A stretch of DNA of 64,000 nt from Amborella trichopoda (GCF_000471905.2 NW_006499751.1:2830084-2894083); one strand, 5' to 3'; positions 46,081 through 57,345 are shown, counted from the stretch's first letter. The notes: generated by a model not told the origin, from the letters alone. Translations and numbers: made by a program.

Positions 46081-46377
46081 ATGGTCACAACAACAGAAAA
46101 GCCAGGAGCTCAAGACAACTCAAAAGAGAACATCATCATTCACATGATTGAGAGTGGAGACGAAGAAGATGATCCTAGTCAATTCATATTTTCTTATGAT
46201 CATCACTTTCAAGAGTCCGAAGAAGATCTTTTGAGCCTTCCAAGAGGAAACCCTTCATCTCTGAACCTCTATAACCTTCCCAAATGGGACCAATATGGCG
46301 AAGATGATACGCTAGAGATCGATATGGTCAGGATCAACGAAAAGGGGTCATCTTCCAAACAAGGGTCAACACCCTGA
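46081..46377 (+). pseudogene. E4: acidic gag-protease linker
   Basis: 98 open codons, acidic (ESGDEEDDPSQFIFSYDHHF, GEDDTLEIDMVRINEKGSSS). It lies between gag and protease and has no catalytic motif. Confidence 0.6.
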
Positions 46378-46457
46378 AATCTCCCATTATTCTCGTTAGG
46401 GCTTAGCATGTCGAGCTTCAGGCTGGCGAGGTTGATTCCCTAACTTGAAGAGGCCAA

Positions 46458-47096
46458 GTGTTCAAACCCATTCAACTGATGGTCGATACTCTCCATGAAA
46501 GAATGGTAAACAACTCAAATGCCAGACAACCAACAAGGATCGCAAATCATAAACCGAATAAAGAAATTCAAGGATCTGCAACCACCTATGATCTACCTGC
46601 TCATCTCGGGAAGATCCAAGCTCAAATCTCCATCTTGGAGCTGCTTACCAATTCACCAGCACACAGAGCCCAGATCGAAAGGGTCCTCGCCAAAACACAT
46701 ATCCCGAGCAACACACAGTCGAATGAGTTATGCAGCATGATCAACCAATTGATGGCACCAACACCAATCGTGTTTATGGATGATAACATCCCAGCCAGCA
46801 TCAACCGCTTTCATGTCCAGGCTTTGCACATCAATGTTTTCATGCAAGGATATGAGATACGGAGAGTGCTTGTTGATAATGGGGCATCCTTAAACATATG
46901 CCCTACGAAAATAGTTAAGCGGATAGGCAAAAGCTCGGATGACTACGAGCCATGTCAACTAACTATCGCTGCATATGATGAGACCAAGAGACAAACCGAA
47001 GGCATATGGCCTCTCACACTCAAGATCGGCCCTATCGTCCAAGTGAAAAAGTTTTATGCCTTAGACATGAAACCTTCATTCAACATGTTGCTATGA
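46458..47096 (+). pseudogene. E4: aspartic protease region
   Basis: 212 open codons. LPAHLGKIQAQISILELLTN and MINQLMAPTPIVFMDDNIP precede the protease. The active-site block is RRVLVDNGASLNICPTKIVK (Asp-Asn-Gly in place of the common Asp-Thr/Ser-Gly; the Asn form occurs in plant Tat proteases). MKPSFNMLL then leads to a stop where the family has LLGRPW; the RPWLHE-like sequence continues after it. The protease would cut gag-pol in the particle. Confidence 0.8.
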
Positions 47097-47120
47097 AGAC
47101 CGTGGCTGCATGAAAACCTT

Positions 47121-48198
47121 GTGGTCGTCTTTAAACTACATCAATGCCTCAAATTTCTGACTAAAAATGGCGTTACAAAGGTATGTGCTGAACCCCCTTC
47201 TTTTCTCAATCCTAGTATAGGTAACGGGAAGCTAGCCGTAGGGGTCAATCTTGGAGAAATCTCACTCGCTTCCTTCGACCAAGCCGATTGTGCCACCTTA
47301 CACCTAGAGGCCGATGACCATGTTCCTCAAATTTTGCAAACTTCCTCATCGAAGGAGGACATCATCCAATGTCAACATCGATACGGTTTCAGGTCCCTCA
47401 AGGCATGGCACATGCTCTTCTCCCAAGGCTTCCAACCAGGCCAAGGCTTGGAGAGTCAAGGGTAAGGCGTAACTGAGGCAATTTCTTAATCACCCCAAGC
47501 CAAAACTAAAAATGGGGATCGAAGAGGACTCAGGTATTCTCTCACCTTATTGCAAAGCCAGATGAAGCATTCATGCCATCTGGGATTTGTATCTGGAGGC
47601 ATTCAAAGCCTCGATCCTCTCGATGCCTGTCTTTCAAAAAGGCCGAAGGTGATCCTTGATTCCCCAACGGTTCAGAATTCCTCTTCTTCCACACCTCAAC
47701 ACACACAAGAACTAGGGATTGAAGACCTTTTTGCTGACCTGGATTTGAAGGTATGCACAATTGGCTCTAACACATCCAAGCATGTTCATCCACCGATACA
47801 AACCCAGGAACAGAATTGGTCGATCACTCCTTCGAGAATCGCTAGAAGGATACCAGCGGCACCTTCAAGTCCTGGTGCCAAACAACGGATAAATGCAGGG
47901 TGGCCACCTAACCACCCTATGAGTCCAATCCCCAACAGTGTGTCAAGTCCCCAACACATCTCTTGCGAGTCCCATAAGGGACACCTCTTGTGTTATTTCA
48001 AAATCTACAAAAAATTCAAAGCATGATAAGACTGATAAAAAGGAAAAAGAATTTTCAAAAACGGAAAACACTCAAGATAGGCCAATAACGGTGCACAATA
48101 CCCAAGACGACGAATTGGACACCCAAGACGAAGATCAAGAGAGCCAAGAGTCTGAAGAAATCCCTCAACCTGAGGAACTCACTTCCCATGTTGAGTAA
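47121..48198 (+). pseudogene. E4: post-protease linker with G-patch-like motif
   Basis: 47121-47465 gives VVFKLHQCLKFLTKNGVTKV and ends with MLFSQGFQPGQGLESQG, a glycine-patch-like block often seen between protease and RT in Tat elements. 47550-48198 is a poorly conserved Ser/Pro- then Glu/Asp-rich linker (TQDEDQESQESEEIPQPEEL) in two frames. Confidence 0.65.
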
Positions 48199-49110
48199 TT
48201 CAAGAAGAGGTTCGATGGCGACCCAACAACTATTATCGAAAAGACGATCGACGAAAACCTAGGAACTGAGAAGGACCCAAGGTTAACCACGATTGGAACC
48301 TCCCTATCTCCTGAGGAGCGAGAAAATATATTATTTCCTTTCTCAAGGAATATCATGATGTCTTTGCCTGGTCATACGATGATATCTCAGGGTTAAATCC
48401 CACATTGGTGCAACATCACCTAATATTCAACGAAGGATAAGGCAGAAACTCAGACGTCTAAAGACCCACCTCGAGCTCAAAATTAAGGAAGAAATCGACA
48501 AACTGCTCAAGGAAAAATTCATTACCCCTATCAATTACTCAAAGTGGTTGGCCAACATAGTGGTTATACCTAAGAAAGACGAGAAGATCCGAGTGTGTGT
48601 CGACTACAGAGACCTCAACAAGGCATGTCCCAAAGACAATTTCTCCTTACCAAATATAGATGCCTTAATCAACAACACTACGGGGCACGAGATGTTGTCA
48701 TTTATAGATGGCTTTTCGGGCTATAACCAGATCCTCATGGCAGAAGAAGACCAAACTAAGACTTCATTCATAGTGCAATGGGGAACCTACTACTACTTTG
48801 TCATGCCCTTTGGCCTAAAAATTGCAGGGGCAACTTATCAACGAATAAGGATTAGCATCTTCCACGACTTGCTGCACACCATCTTGAAAGACTATGTCGA
48901 CGACATTCTGGTCAAGTCGAAGGCCAGATCTGATCATCTCACCAACTTGATAACCATTTTCGAAAGACTCCGGAAACATCAACTCAAACTCAATTCATAA
49001 AAATGTGCCTTTGGGGTTGAATCCAGCAAATTACTAAGCTTTGTAGTAAGCCAAAGGGGCATTGAGGTGGACCCGTTCAAAAAACGAGCCATCAATGAAA
49101 TGCCCGTGGG
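48199..49110 (+). pseudogene. E4: reverse transcriptase
   Basis: After a frameshifted lead-in (LKIKEEIDKLLKEKFITP), 150 codons are open from 48548: KWLANIVVIPKKDEKIRVCV, DYRDLNKACPKDNF, FIDGFSGYNQILMAEEDQTK, FVMPFGLKIAGATYQR and the catalytic YVDDILVKSK. A stop replaces Lys/Lys in LKLNS-stop-KCAFGVE. All catalytic Asp residues are kept. Confidence 0.92.
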
Positions 49111-49119
49111 CTTCAAGGT

Positions 49120-49569
49120 CGCATATAAGCCATAAGGCGTTTTATCTCACAACTGGCAGACAAGTGCATGCCGTTCAATATGCTCCTTACAAAGGATAAT
49201 GAATGCCAAGAAGTGTATGAACAAATCAAGGAGTACCTCACCAAACCTTCCATCCTTAGTCGTCCTAGTCTTGATAAACCCATGTTCCTATATATGTCAG
49301 TGAAAGACAAGCCCATGGGGGTAATGCTCAAACAATACAATAACCATGGAAAGAACAAACGATATACTACATCAGCAAAACTATGGTGGACTACAAAATA
49401 AGATACACGGACGTGGAGAAGCACTGATTGACGCTTGTGTGGGTCATGCAGAAGTTAATACACTATCTTATCTCATATAGTTAATCTCATCTCAAAATTG
49501 ATCCACTCAAGTATCTATTAGAGAGACCAGTCCTTAATGGATGTTTGGCGAAGTGGGGAATGCTATTGA
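49120..49569 (+). pseudogene. E4: RT-associated RNase H (decayed)
   Basis: MPFNMLLTKDNECQEVYEQI, KEYLTKPSILSRPSLDKPMF and LYMSVKDKPMGVMLKQYNNH, then loss of frame. The YYLSKTMVD-like region and the His-bearing end are recognisable only in shifted frames. Confidence 0.75.
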
Positions 49570-50283
49570 GTGAGTTCGAGAACGAATATGTTACTCAAAG
49601 ATCGATCAAAGGACAAGGCATTGCTGACCACACTGCTAGATAACACTCACGTTAACACGGATCTCCCTAATGAGAACCTTTTCACAATTGATGACTCAAT
49701 TTGGGAGCTATACTTTGACAGTGTAAGGAATGAGTGTAGGTCAAGTGTAAGTATCATACTATGCTCACCTGAGAAGATTTTAATGCCAACAGTCATCAGA
49801 TTGAATTTCCCATGTACCAATAACATTGTTGAATACAAAGCCTTGATAATCGAGCTCGAGAACGCTATGGGAATGAAAATCCAACAAATACGAGTGATTG
49901 GTGATTCCTTACTCGTCAAAAACCAAGTTCAAGGGATTTTGAAGGTGAAGGAAGAAAAGCTCAAACCCTATGAAGAAAAGGTGGAAAAGATGATTCTATA
50001 TTTCAAGAAAATCACCTTTCAGCATGTAACTAGGGAAAAAAAGCGGTTCGCCGATACCTTTACGACCCTTTCTTCAATGGTTGATATTCCTTTAGAAATC
50101 ACCATGCCGCCATTCTACATCAGGAACAAACATGACCCTTCCCCACCAATGATCGAAAAAGAAATAGAGCAAGAAAATGAGAACGATGGGGAAGTGTCTC
50201 TCATGGCTTCTGATGCGCTAGTCATGGCAAAACCATGGTTCCACGATGTTCTGTCCCTACTGAAAGATGGTTTACACCCCTAG
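49570..50283 (+). pseudogene. E4: second RNase H
   Basis: 237 open codons. IWELYFDSVRNECRSSVSII has the first Asp; NNIVEYKALIIELENAMGMK has the Glu; RVIGDSLLVKNQVQG has the second Asp; KKRFADTFTTLSSMV has the last Asp. All four acidic positions are kept, although the first motif reads FDSVRN where FDGS/FDGA is usual. The C-terminal 70 codons lead towards integrase (GEVSLMASDALVMAKPWFHD). Confidence 0.85.
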
Positions 50284-51549
50284 GGAGCCACCAAAAAGGA
50301 TAAAGAAGCCCTTCGAAGGTTTTCTATGGGATTCTTAGTAAGAGGTGATCTCCTGTTCAAGAAATCCTTCGATGGCATCATTCTACGGTGCCTCAATTAG
50401 CCAGAAATCGATCAAGTACTAACAAAGTTACATAATGAAGGAGGTCATTCTGAAGCAGCCGCCTTAGCTCAGAAAATCAAGCGCCAAGGCTATTACTGGA
50501 CCACTATGGCCGAAGATTGTTGGAAGTTCGTTAAGAGGTGTCCCAAATGTCAACTTTATGGAGACCTAATCCATGCACCGTCCGTACCACTCAACTCATC
50601 ACCGCCCATATGGCCCTTTACCATGTGGGTTCTTGATGTCATCGGAATGATCTCACCAAAAGCCTCAAACCGCCACCATTTTAAGCTACATGGTACTTCA
50701 CCAAATGGATAGAGGCTGCATCATTTGTAAAAATCGAGGGACAACATGTTGCCCATTTTATAAAGAACAACATTGTATTCAGATTCAGTATTCATGAGTC
50801 AATCATTATTGACAATGGATCCAACTTCATAAACAAAAAGGTCACTAAGGTATGCAAAAAGGTTAGGATAACACAAAAATTATCCACATGTTACTGCCCT
50901 CAAAGAAATGGACAAGCAGAGGCCACGAACAAAGTACTTATCAGGGTTATAGACAGAATAATAAAGGTGGCATAGATTGGCACAAAAAGCTAAATGACCC
51001 GCTATGGGCCTACTGGACAATCGAGAAGACTCCGAGTGACATGACCCCATACTCATTGGTGTATGGTATGGAAGTAGTGCTACCCATTGAAGTTGAGATA
51101 TTGTCTCTCCGAGTTCTTATTCACAAAAATTTAGATGAGGAACAAAAGATCAAAGCATGAATCACTGCCCTCATTACTTTGGATGAACGACGACTACGAT
51201 CAACACAAAATATCATTGCTTATCAGTGCAGAATCGAGAGGGCATACTAAAGAAACATTGTTCCCCGACAATTCAGAGAAGGGGACATGATAAGTTGTTC
51301 CCTGACAATTCAGAGAAGGGGACATGATAAGTTGTTCCCCGACAATTCAGAGAAGGGGACATGATACTCAAGAAAATCTTCTACACTCCTACAAATCCAC
51401 ACCCTTTAAGCAAGTTCAAACCTAATTGGGAGGGGCCATTCGTGGTTACCCGAGTGCACGTAGGCAATTCTTACAAGATCAAAAATCAGGAGGGGTACGA
51501 ACTCAATGACCCCATTCATGCTATGTATCTTAGAAAATATTACCCATAA
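50284..51549 (+). pseudogene. E4: integrase
   Basis: The zinc-binding end is CWKFVKRCPKCQLYGDLIHA; the core has LDVIGMISPKASN (first Asp), IIIDNGSNFINKKV (second Asp) and CPQRNGQAEATNKVL (Glu). The tail ends KFKPNWEGPFVVTRVHVGNS and HAMYLRKYYP. Several frame changes are present (about 50690-50890 and after 50970). Between core and tail a 37-bp segment is present three times (51258-51368), which shifts the frame. Confidence 0.88.
51258..51368 (+). repeat. 37-bp triplication inside E4 integrase
   Basis: TTGTTCCC(C/T)GACAATTCAG starts at 51258, 51295 and 51332. Copies differ at one base. The unit is not a multiple of three, so two extra copies (74 bp) break the reading frame. Confidence 0.97.
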
Positions 51550-52739
51550 CGGGCACAAAAGTGTGATGAAAACCTGAAAAGGCATCACAAAGAAAACCAA
51601 AAAAAAAAAATTGGACGTGGTGAAAACCTGAAAAGGCATCACGGGTAAAAAAAAAAAGAATAAAAAATCTCCAAGAATGAGCTTCCAAGCAAAACATTCA
51701 AGTACAAATAAGTACTTGCCAGTTCCAACAATACTGCACAAGCAGACCCTAAGGACGAGGATTCCTCCTAAACCCTGCAGGTTCCCAACAGAGCCAACAC
51801 AGAAGGATGTGGGAGGGTGACATGAATGGAAAATCGAAGTGACTTCGATGACCCCTGGAAGAATGTTGAGACTTCTCCAAGATGGAAGCCCGGCAAGAAT
51901 CCAAAGAACTCTTCATGGACCCACGAAGCACGGGATGAAAGCTCCAAAGGTAAAAGAACAATTTCGAGACTTTTGAGTTCTCACAATCCCACAAGGAAAT
52001 CCTTTCATCATCTTTGGGTAAAACATAATAAAGAAAATAACTACCAAAGGGGCCACAGGTGGAAAAACTGTAAGGCGCGTCCCTTATGAAAATGCTTTTT
52101 CAATTTAATTGTTAAAATCGTCCAAAACCCTTTTAGAAAGGACATCCTCCATCACTAAAAGAGGTTAAACAGTTAATCGATCTGGCCTCGTTCTCGAAGC
52201 CAACTTCCTACTCATGTTATGAAGGCTTTAAACTAGTCCTGCACTCCATTGTTGTATGAGTATAACTACCAACTACCACATATTGGAGATGGGTGAACCT
52301 CGCCAATGAAGATATTGGCTAGTCGGGGAGCGTTTTTCTCTCGACTGGATCCCCTGAAGAAAAATGAGGCAAGCTCATCCCTGTGTGTGCATACGATGAC
52401 CCAATAGCCAGGAATTTGAGATAAAAACCCTACAACTAAGGGACTAAATGTGTAGGAATTCACATTGAAAAGTGTGTTCAAAGAAAGTGTTCCACTATGC
52501 TTCGGTTAATAAAATCGCACACTTACAAGATGAACAAGGACCCCCCAATAGGAGAATTAAAAAAAGTAAGGTTTTCAAACTCCCCAGAACAGGGGCAAAT
52601 TGAAAAAGACCCCCCAACTGGGGCAAGTTGAATAAGGACCCCCCAATAGGGGCAATAAAAAAAAAATGTCTTTCAAACTTCCCAAAACAAGGGTAGAATT
52701 TCCAAGTAAAAAAATAAAATAAAAAATAAAAAAATTTCC
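51550..52739 (+). other. E4 3' region, first part: no gene supported
   Basis: Starts with two GGTGAAAACCTGAAAAGGCA blocks (51568-51640). Repeated GGACCCCCCAA(T/C)(A/T)GGGGCAA phrases lie at 52540-52660. An 87-codon frame at 51826-52089 has no recognisable motif. Confidence 0.5.
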
Positions 52740-53225
52740 TATGTGCGACACACCAAGTGTCGCCCAGCCTATGAAGTCGACACCACTAATGTCACCCAAA
52801 TTTCTTTTGCAAAACCCTTCTGCAGCATTTTCTATATATATATATATATATATAATGGGCTACACGCCTAGTGTCGCCCACCATGTGAGGGCGACACTCC
52901 CCCAAATCTTTCGGCAAAAACCCCTTTTTTCCCAATTTCCCCAACTTTCACATAAAAAAAAAAGAAAAAAAAAATTACATGGGTGACACGCCTAGTGTCG
53001 ACCAAATCTTTTCATGCCCCTGCCTAAAAACACCTAATAAAAATAAAAAAAATTATGGGCGACACTCCAAGTGTCACCCATCCAAAAAACACTTAATAAA
53101 ATATAAAAATAAAAATTTCTTTTGGGAGACACCAGCCGTGTCACCCAAACTTGTGGGTAACACCACCAGTTCCACCCCGGCGACACTAGTACGGGCAACA
53201 CCACTAGTGTCGCCCGAAAACATTT
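52740..53225 (+). repeat. cluster of GACACT/AGTGTC inverted repeats
   Basis: Variants of GGGCGACAC-n-AGTGTCGCCC recur roughly every 60-120 bp (about 52742, 52855, 52980, 53055, 53125, 53172-53217). Each is an inverted repeat of 7-10 bp arms around 2-8 bases, for example GGTGACACGCCTAGTGTCG near 52981. More copies lie in the family-C LTR (55108-55290). A (TA)n microsatellite is at 52832-52855. Confidence 0.8.
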
Positions 53226-53372
53226 TCTCAAAAATTCCCCCACTCAATTTTGGGGTCATCTGGCGATCAATTTTGGTTTGATCATGCATTTTTATGACTG
53301 TTTTCAAACATTTTAATGTTCAAATATTTCAAACGCTCCTCGGTGGCATGAGCCTAAACTGCCAACCAATTT

Positions 53373-53400
53373 NNNNNNNNNNNNNNNNNNNNNNNNNNNN
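53373..53400. other. assembly gap (28 N)
   Basis: The run of N directly abuts a tandem array, so the true array length is unknown. Confidence 1.
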
Positions 53401-54110
53401 CTAATCAGAAAACGTCAAACTCGTGCGATGTAAAAGAGAAGAGATAGGAAAAACGTCAAACTCGTGTGACGTAAAAGAACCGAGGCAGGTAACGTCTAGC
53501 CTCGTATGACACAAAAGGTCGGGTGTATCTAGTTTAACGTCAAACTCTTGTGACGTAAAAGATTCGAGGCAGGTAACGCCTACCCGGTATGATGTAAAAG
53601 GTCGGGTGTATCCAGTTCAACGTCAAACTCGTGTGACGTAAAAGAGCAGAGACAGGTACTGTCTAGCCCCATATGACGTAAAAGGTTGGGTCGAGTGTAT
53701 ACGACATAAAAGAGCTGAGATAGGTACCGTCTAGCCTCGTATAATGTAAAAGGTCGGGTGTATCGAGTTCAACGTCACACTTGTGCGATGTAAAAGAGCT
53801 GAGGTAGGTAACGTCTAGCCATGTATGACGTAAAAGGGTTGGGTGTATTATGTCTAACCCCGTATGACATAAAAGGTCGGGTGTATCCAGTTCAACGTCA
53901 AACTCGTGCAACATAAAAGAGCCGAGGTAGGTAACGTCTAGCCCCGTATGACGTAGAGATCGGGTGTACTCCGTCTATTCCTGTATGACATAAAAGGTTG
54001 GGTATGTTTCATCTTGCCCCGTATTACGTAAAAGGATTGGGTGTATTTCGTCTAGCCCCATATGACGTAAAAGGATAGGGTGTATGGTCCATCACTGCAT
54101 GACGCTAGAC
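53401..54110 (+). repeat. TGACGTAAAAG tandem array
   Basis: Alternating units ACGTCAAACTCGTG(C/T)GA(C/T)GTAAAAGAG and CGTCTAGCC(C)CGTATGACGTAAAAGG with a GTCGGGTGTAT link repeat about 16 times in total with irregular order. CGTCA and TGACG face each other in the first unit type, making an inverted pair. The array ends near GCATGACGCTAGACTGC (54099), which resembles the core of the 96-bp array of E3. Confidence 0.9.
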
Positions 54111-54834
54111 TGCTTAGAGGGCTCTATGGTTGCAGAAGTTAAAACTGCTAACCAACGTTGTTTTTCAAAATATCTTTCTCTTTTTAAAATTTTCACTATC
54201 TGTCTTGTGTTTTCAAAAACTTTAATTTCTGTGATAAAATCATAACTTGTCCTTGATCCAGGTTCTATTTCAAATATCCCTCTATTTTCAAAAATTCTAA
54301 TAAGTCTTTTAAAAATGAAGGATCTTGAACACCTATATATGATGATTACCGTATTGCTGCGATTACCACATTGTTGCCTTGTCTCTCTCTTCGGAATCGG
54401 CCAGACAAGTCTCTTCCTATAGAAAGCCTTTTCCTATAGAAAGCCTAAGGAAACCCTAAGGAAATCAAAGAAGATGTTAGGGTTAAATAATTTCAAACCG
54501 TGAAATCCCTAAAGTTAAGTGGCATGGCCAAAAAATTCAACTCTATTTTCAAGCTTGTGTAACTCACCGACATCTCACACCGAAAAACCTAGGAGGAAAA
54601 TGCCCTAGGTGGGTGAGCTTGGTGAGTACAGTGACTCGGAGGGCTTAGTTGGTACACCCCCAGACCACGTGACGTCAGGAAGATATTTAAAATATCTCAT
54701 TATCTTTGACGTTCACCTGCCCCTCAAAGGACAGGGAACACCAAAGTGTCTACTTCTTTGGCACTCCCTGTTCTTTGCCACTCACCTGTCCCTCAAAGGA
54801 TAGGAATTGCCAAAGAGGGACAACTGTAGTCACC
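54111..54834 (+). other. E4 3' region end, hairpin and polypurine tract
   Basis: Non-coding. CCTATAGAAAGCC is duplicated at about 54415-54450. A strong hairpin has arms 54725-54746 and 54756-54777. CAAAGAGGGACAAC just before 54835 is a good polypurine tract for plus-strand priming. Confidence 0.6.
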
Positions 54835-55949
54835 TCATTTTAAATATGGAAAATTCTATAGTTTCCTGAATCCTTAGGACCATATTTTCCTAGTAAACCA
54901 AAATCCATAGTCCACACAGCCTACCCTGTGACCCAGAACCATCTGCTTACCCATAACCCTGCAAACAAAATCCTGCAGACGCCCAGTTTTACCAAAAAAT
55001 CCATTAAAAATAGTAAAAAAAATCATTTTTGACCCAAATTTTCTCTGAGAGCTTCACAAGAGGCTAAGGAACACACATGAAGTGGAAATTTCAAGTTTGG
55101 ATCAATTTTGGTGTGAGCGACCTAGGAGTGCCGATCGGCCTAGACTAGGTGACACAAGTGGCGCCGCCCAGACTTGGGCGACACTACTAGTGTCGCCCAA
55201 CCCCTTTTGGCCCAAATAAGAAATTTTCCTTGGGGTTATGATTTCTTGCCCTTTTTGAATATTTTTTCCTTTTTGTTTGAGCGACACCTAAAAATTGGTA
55301 TTTTTGGCTAGAGGATCTGTTGGTTACAAAAAGATGCCCTTCCCAACAGATCCTTAGCCTTTATAAACCATTTTTCGTGGCCATTCAAAAAGAGAACTTC
55401 TTGCTTCAAGAGATAAAAATATTGAAAACCTAATCTAAAAGCCCTAACCCAAAGCTTGAAAACATTAGATCTTTACGGCACAACAACCCTAATCCTAAGA
55501 AACCCTGACCATTTTCAGTCATCTCTAGGGCACAACAACCCTTTTCAATCAGAGATTGTCTTGTCAAAATCTGAATCAGAGAGGCAAAGAGCACGTTGGT
55601 TCTAATACGAGCGAACCCTCGAAGGCTCGGGAGTCCCGGGCCATCTGACCCAGTTTGGTATTGTTCTATTACCCATTCCTTCTTCTTCTTACTATTTTAT
55701 TTAATTTTATCAGTTTATTGTTTTGAACTCGTTCTTTAATGTTTTCGATCATGCTGGCTCTGCCATAGATCTGAGAGTGGATATACTCGTTTCTGGGCAG
55801 ATCTAGCCTTAGATATGAATTCGATTTATCCCACTTTCTCTTTCACATTATTTTTATCAATTTAAGGTGTCAAGATCCGAGAGATCTTTGTCAGAAGAAC
55901 TATCCAATTTTCATCGTAAACAAGTGTGACACTCTCTCTCTTGTCTGTT

Positions 55950-56210
55950 ACGAGCGTCAGTGCATACTGTCAAGCGTGACGCCCCTTTCCTTTCTCAGTA
56001 TGTCAATTCGTTGCAGGCGACAGTGCCTTTTACCTAGAGTGATGTTCACTTCACTCTCTGTCTGTTATGCGCGGCAGTGCATACTGCCAAGCGTGATGTT
56101 CACATCTTCCTCTGTTTGTTGCACGCGGCAGCGCATACTGCCTAGCGTGATTTTCCCTTCTTTCTCTCTGACTGTTGTGCACGGCAGTGAACACTGCTAA
56201 GCGTGATCTT
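55950..56210 (+). repeat. family-C leader minisatellite with stem-loops
   Basis: Units with GGCAGTGCATACTGCC fall at 55956, about 56017, 56073, 56127 and 56183 (54-61 bp apart). GGCAGT (56073-56078) and ACTGCC (56083-56088) pair around GCAT. CT-rich spacers separate the units. Confidence 0.85.
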
Positions 56211-56319
56211 TCTTCCTTCCCACTTTTTCCCTGCACGGAAGCAAACACTATTGGACACGATTTCCTTTCTCTCTCATCTCCTTTTGCTCGTTTGAGGGTT
56301 GGTTGATCCTTGCACTGTC

Positions 56320-56645
56320 GTGCCAGTTCTGACATTGAGTAGTTTATCCGTTGTGGCGAACTAGTTATCGTGCCTGTCTAGCTGCTGTGCCAGCCTAGTC
56401 ACCGTGCCAGGACAGCAGTCGTGCTCATCTTGTGGTCGAGTAGTTTAGCCGTTGTGCCGGTCTAGTTACCATGCCCATCTAACTGCCGTGCAAGACCAGT
56501 CATTATGTCAAATTAGTCATCGCACCTGTCTTGTCGTTGAGTAGTTTAGTCGTTATGTCAGTCCAATTACCATGCCCGTCTAGCTGTCGCGCCAGACTAG
56601 TCATCGCGTTAGTCTTTTCACTACGCATGTCTAGCCGTTAGGTCA
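56320..56645 (+). repeat. 101-bp higher-order repeat in the family-C LTR
   Basis: (T/C)(C/T)GAGTAGTTTA(T/G)CCGTT landmarks fall at 56335, 56436 and 56537. Each unit is itself made of degenerate 18-20-bp subunits of the type GTCTAGTTACC(A)TGCCCG. Confidence 0.85.
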
Positions 56646-57345
56646 AACGGCTTCATTTGAACGTTTAGCGAGAGCCAAGCTGACCTTCATCATTTCTATC
56701 ATTCTTCTTCTCTCCACAAAAATCTTGTGTATTTGCCTCTGAAGAGTTGGGTGAAATCCAAACCAACCTCCATCCCACTTTTCTTTGAAGGACTAGTTGA
56801 AAGACATACTAGCCTTCAAACCGTTCTTCCTTTTCTCTGTCACTTCTTCTATCTCACCCCTTTCTTTCCTTACTATAGGATCTTACCAAAAGTCCCTCGT
56901 TAAGGAGACATCGTAAGATTGTCAAATTGACACGGACTCTCTTATGTTATTTCTTTCACTTCTCCTCGAGTACACATGCATGTGTGTGTTCACCCTATGA
57001 CAAGGTGGGGTCCTCAGACCCACTTGTCTATACTCTAATCCGTGTGTGTTTTGTAAGTAAGAAGAAAACAGGTCGAGGGAGGCGATTTCGAACCAGCCAC
57101 AAGCCAGAGGGCATTCTTTGTGATCTAAGAGGGCACCCACGCGAGTAAGCCGGAGCACGTCACGGACCCACGCGAGGTGAATCCCGCCTTGTGACCCTAA
57201 TTTCTCTCTCATCGGTTGGTATTCCTACCCACGTCTTCTTCACACAGCTCTTGAGAGAGCAAACTCAGGTCCTGGTCCATTTCGAACCCGAAACTATGCC
57301 ACCAAGTCAACCCGACCCGGAGGGTGAGATCGAGGCACGTAACCA

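Larger units (their letters stand above)
54835..57345 (+). mobile_element. E4: 3' LTR, family C
   Basis: Begins TGTAGTCACC after a polypurine tract and ends GAGGCACGTAACCA; about 2.5 kb. TATA-like CTTTATAAACC near 55359. The first 2 kb are unrelated to families A and B, but the last roughly 300 bp are clearly shared with them (GATTTCGAACCAG, TGTGATCTAAGAGGGCACCC, CTCTCATCGGTTGGTAT, GAGATCGAGGCAC). No 5' partner is present in the window. Confidence 0.75.
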
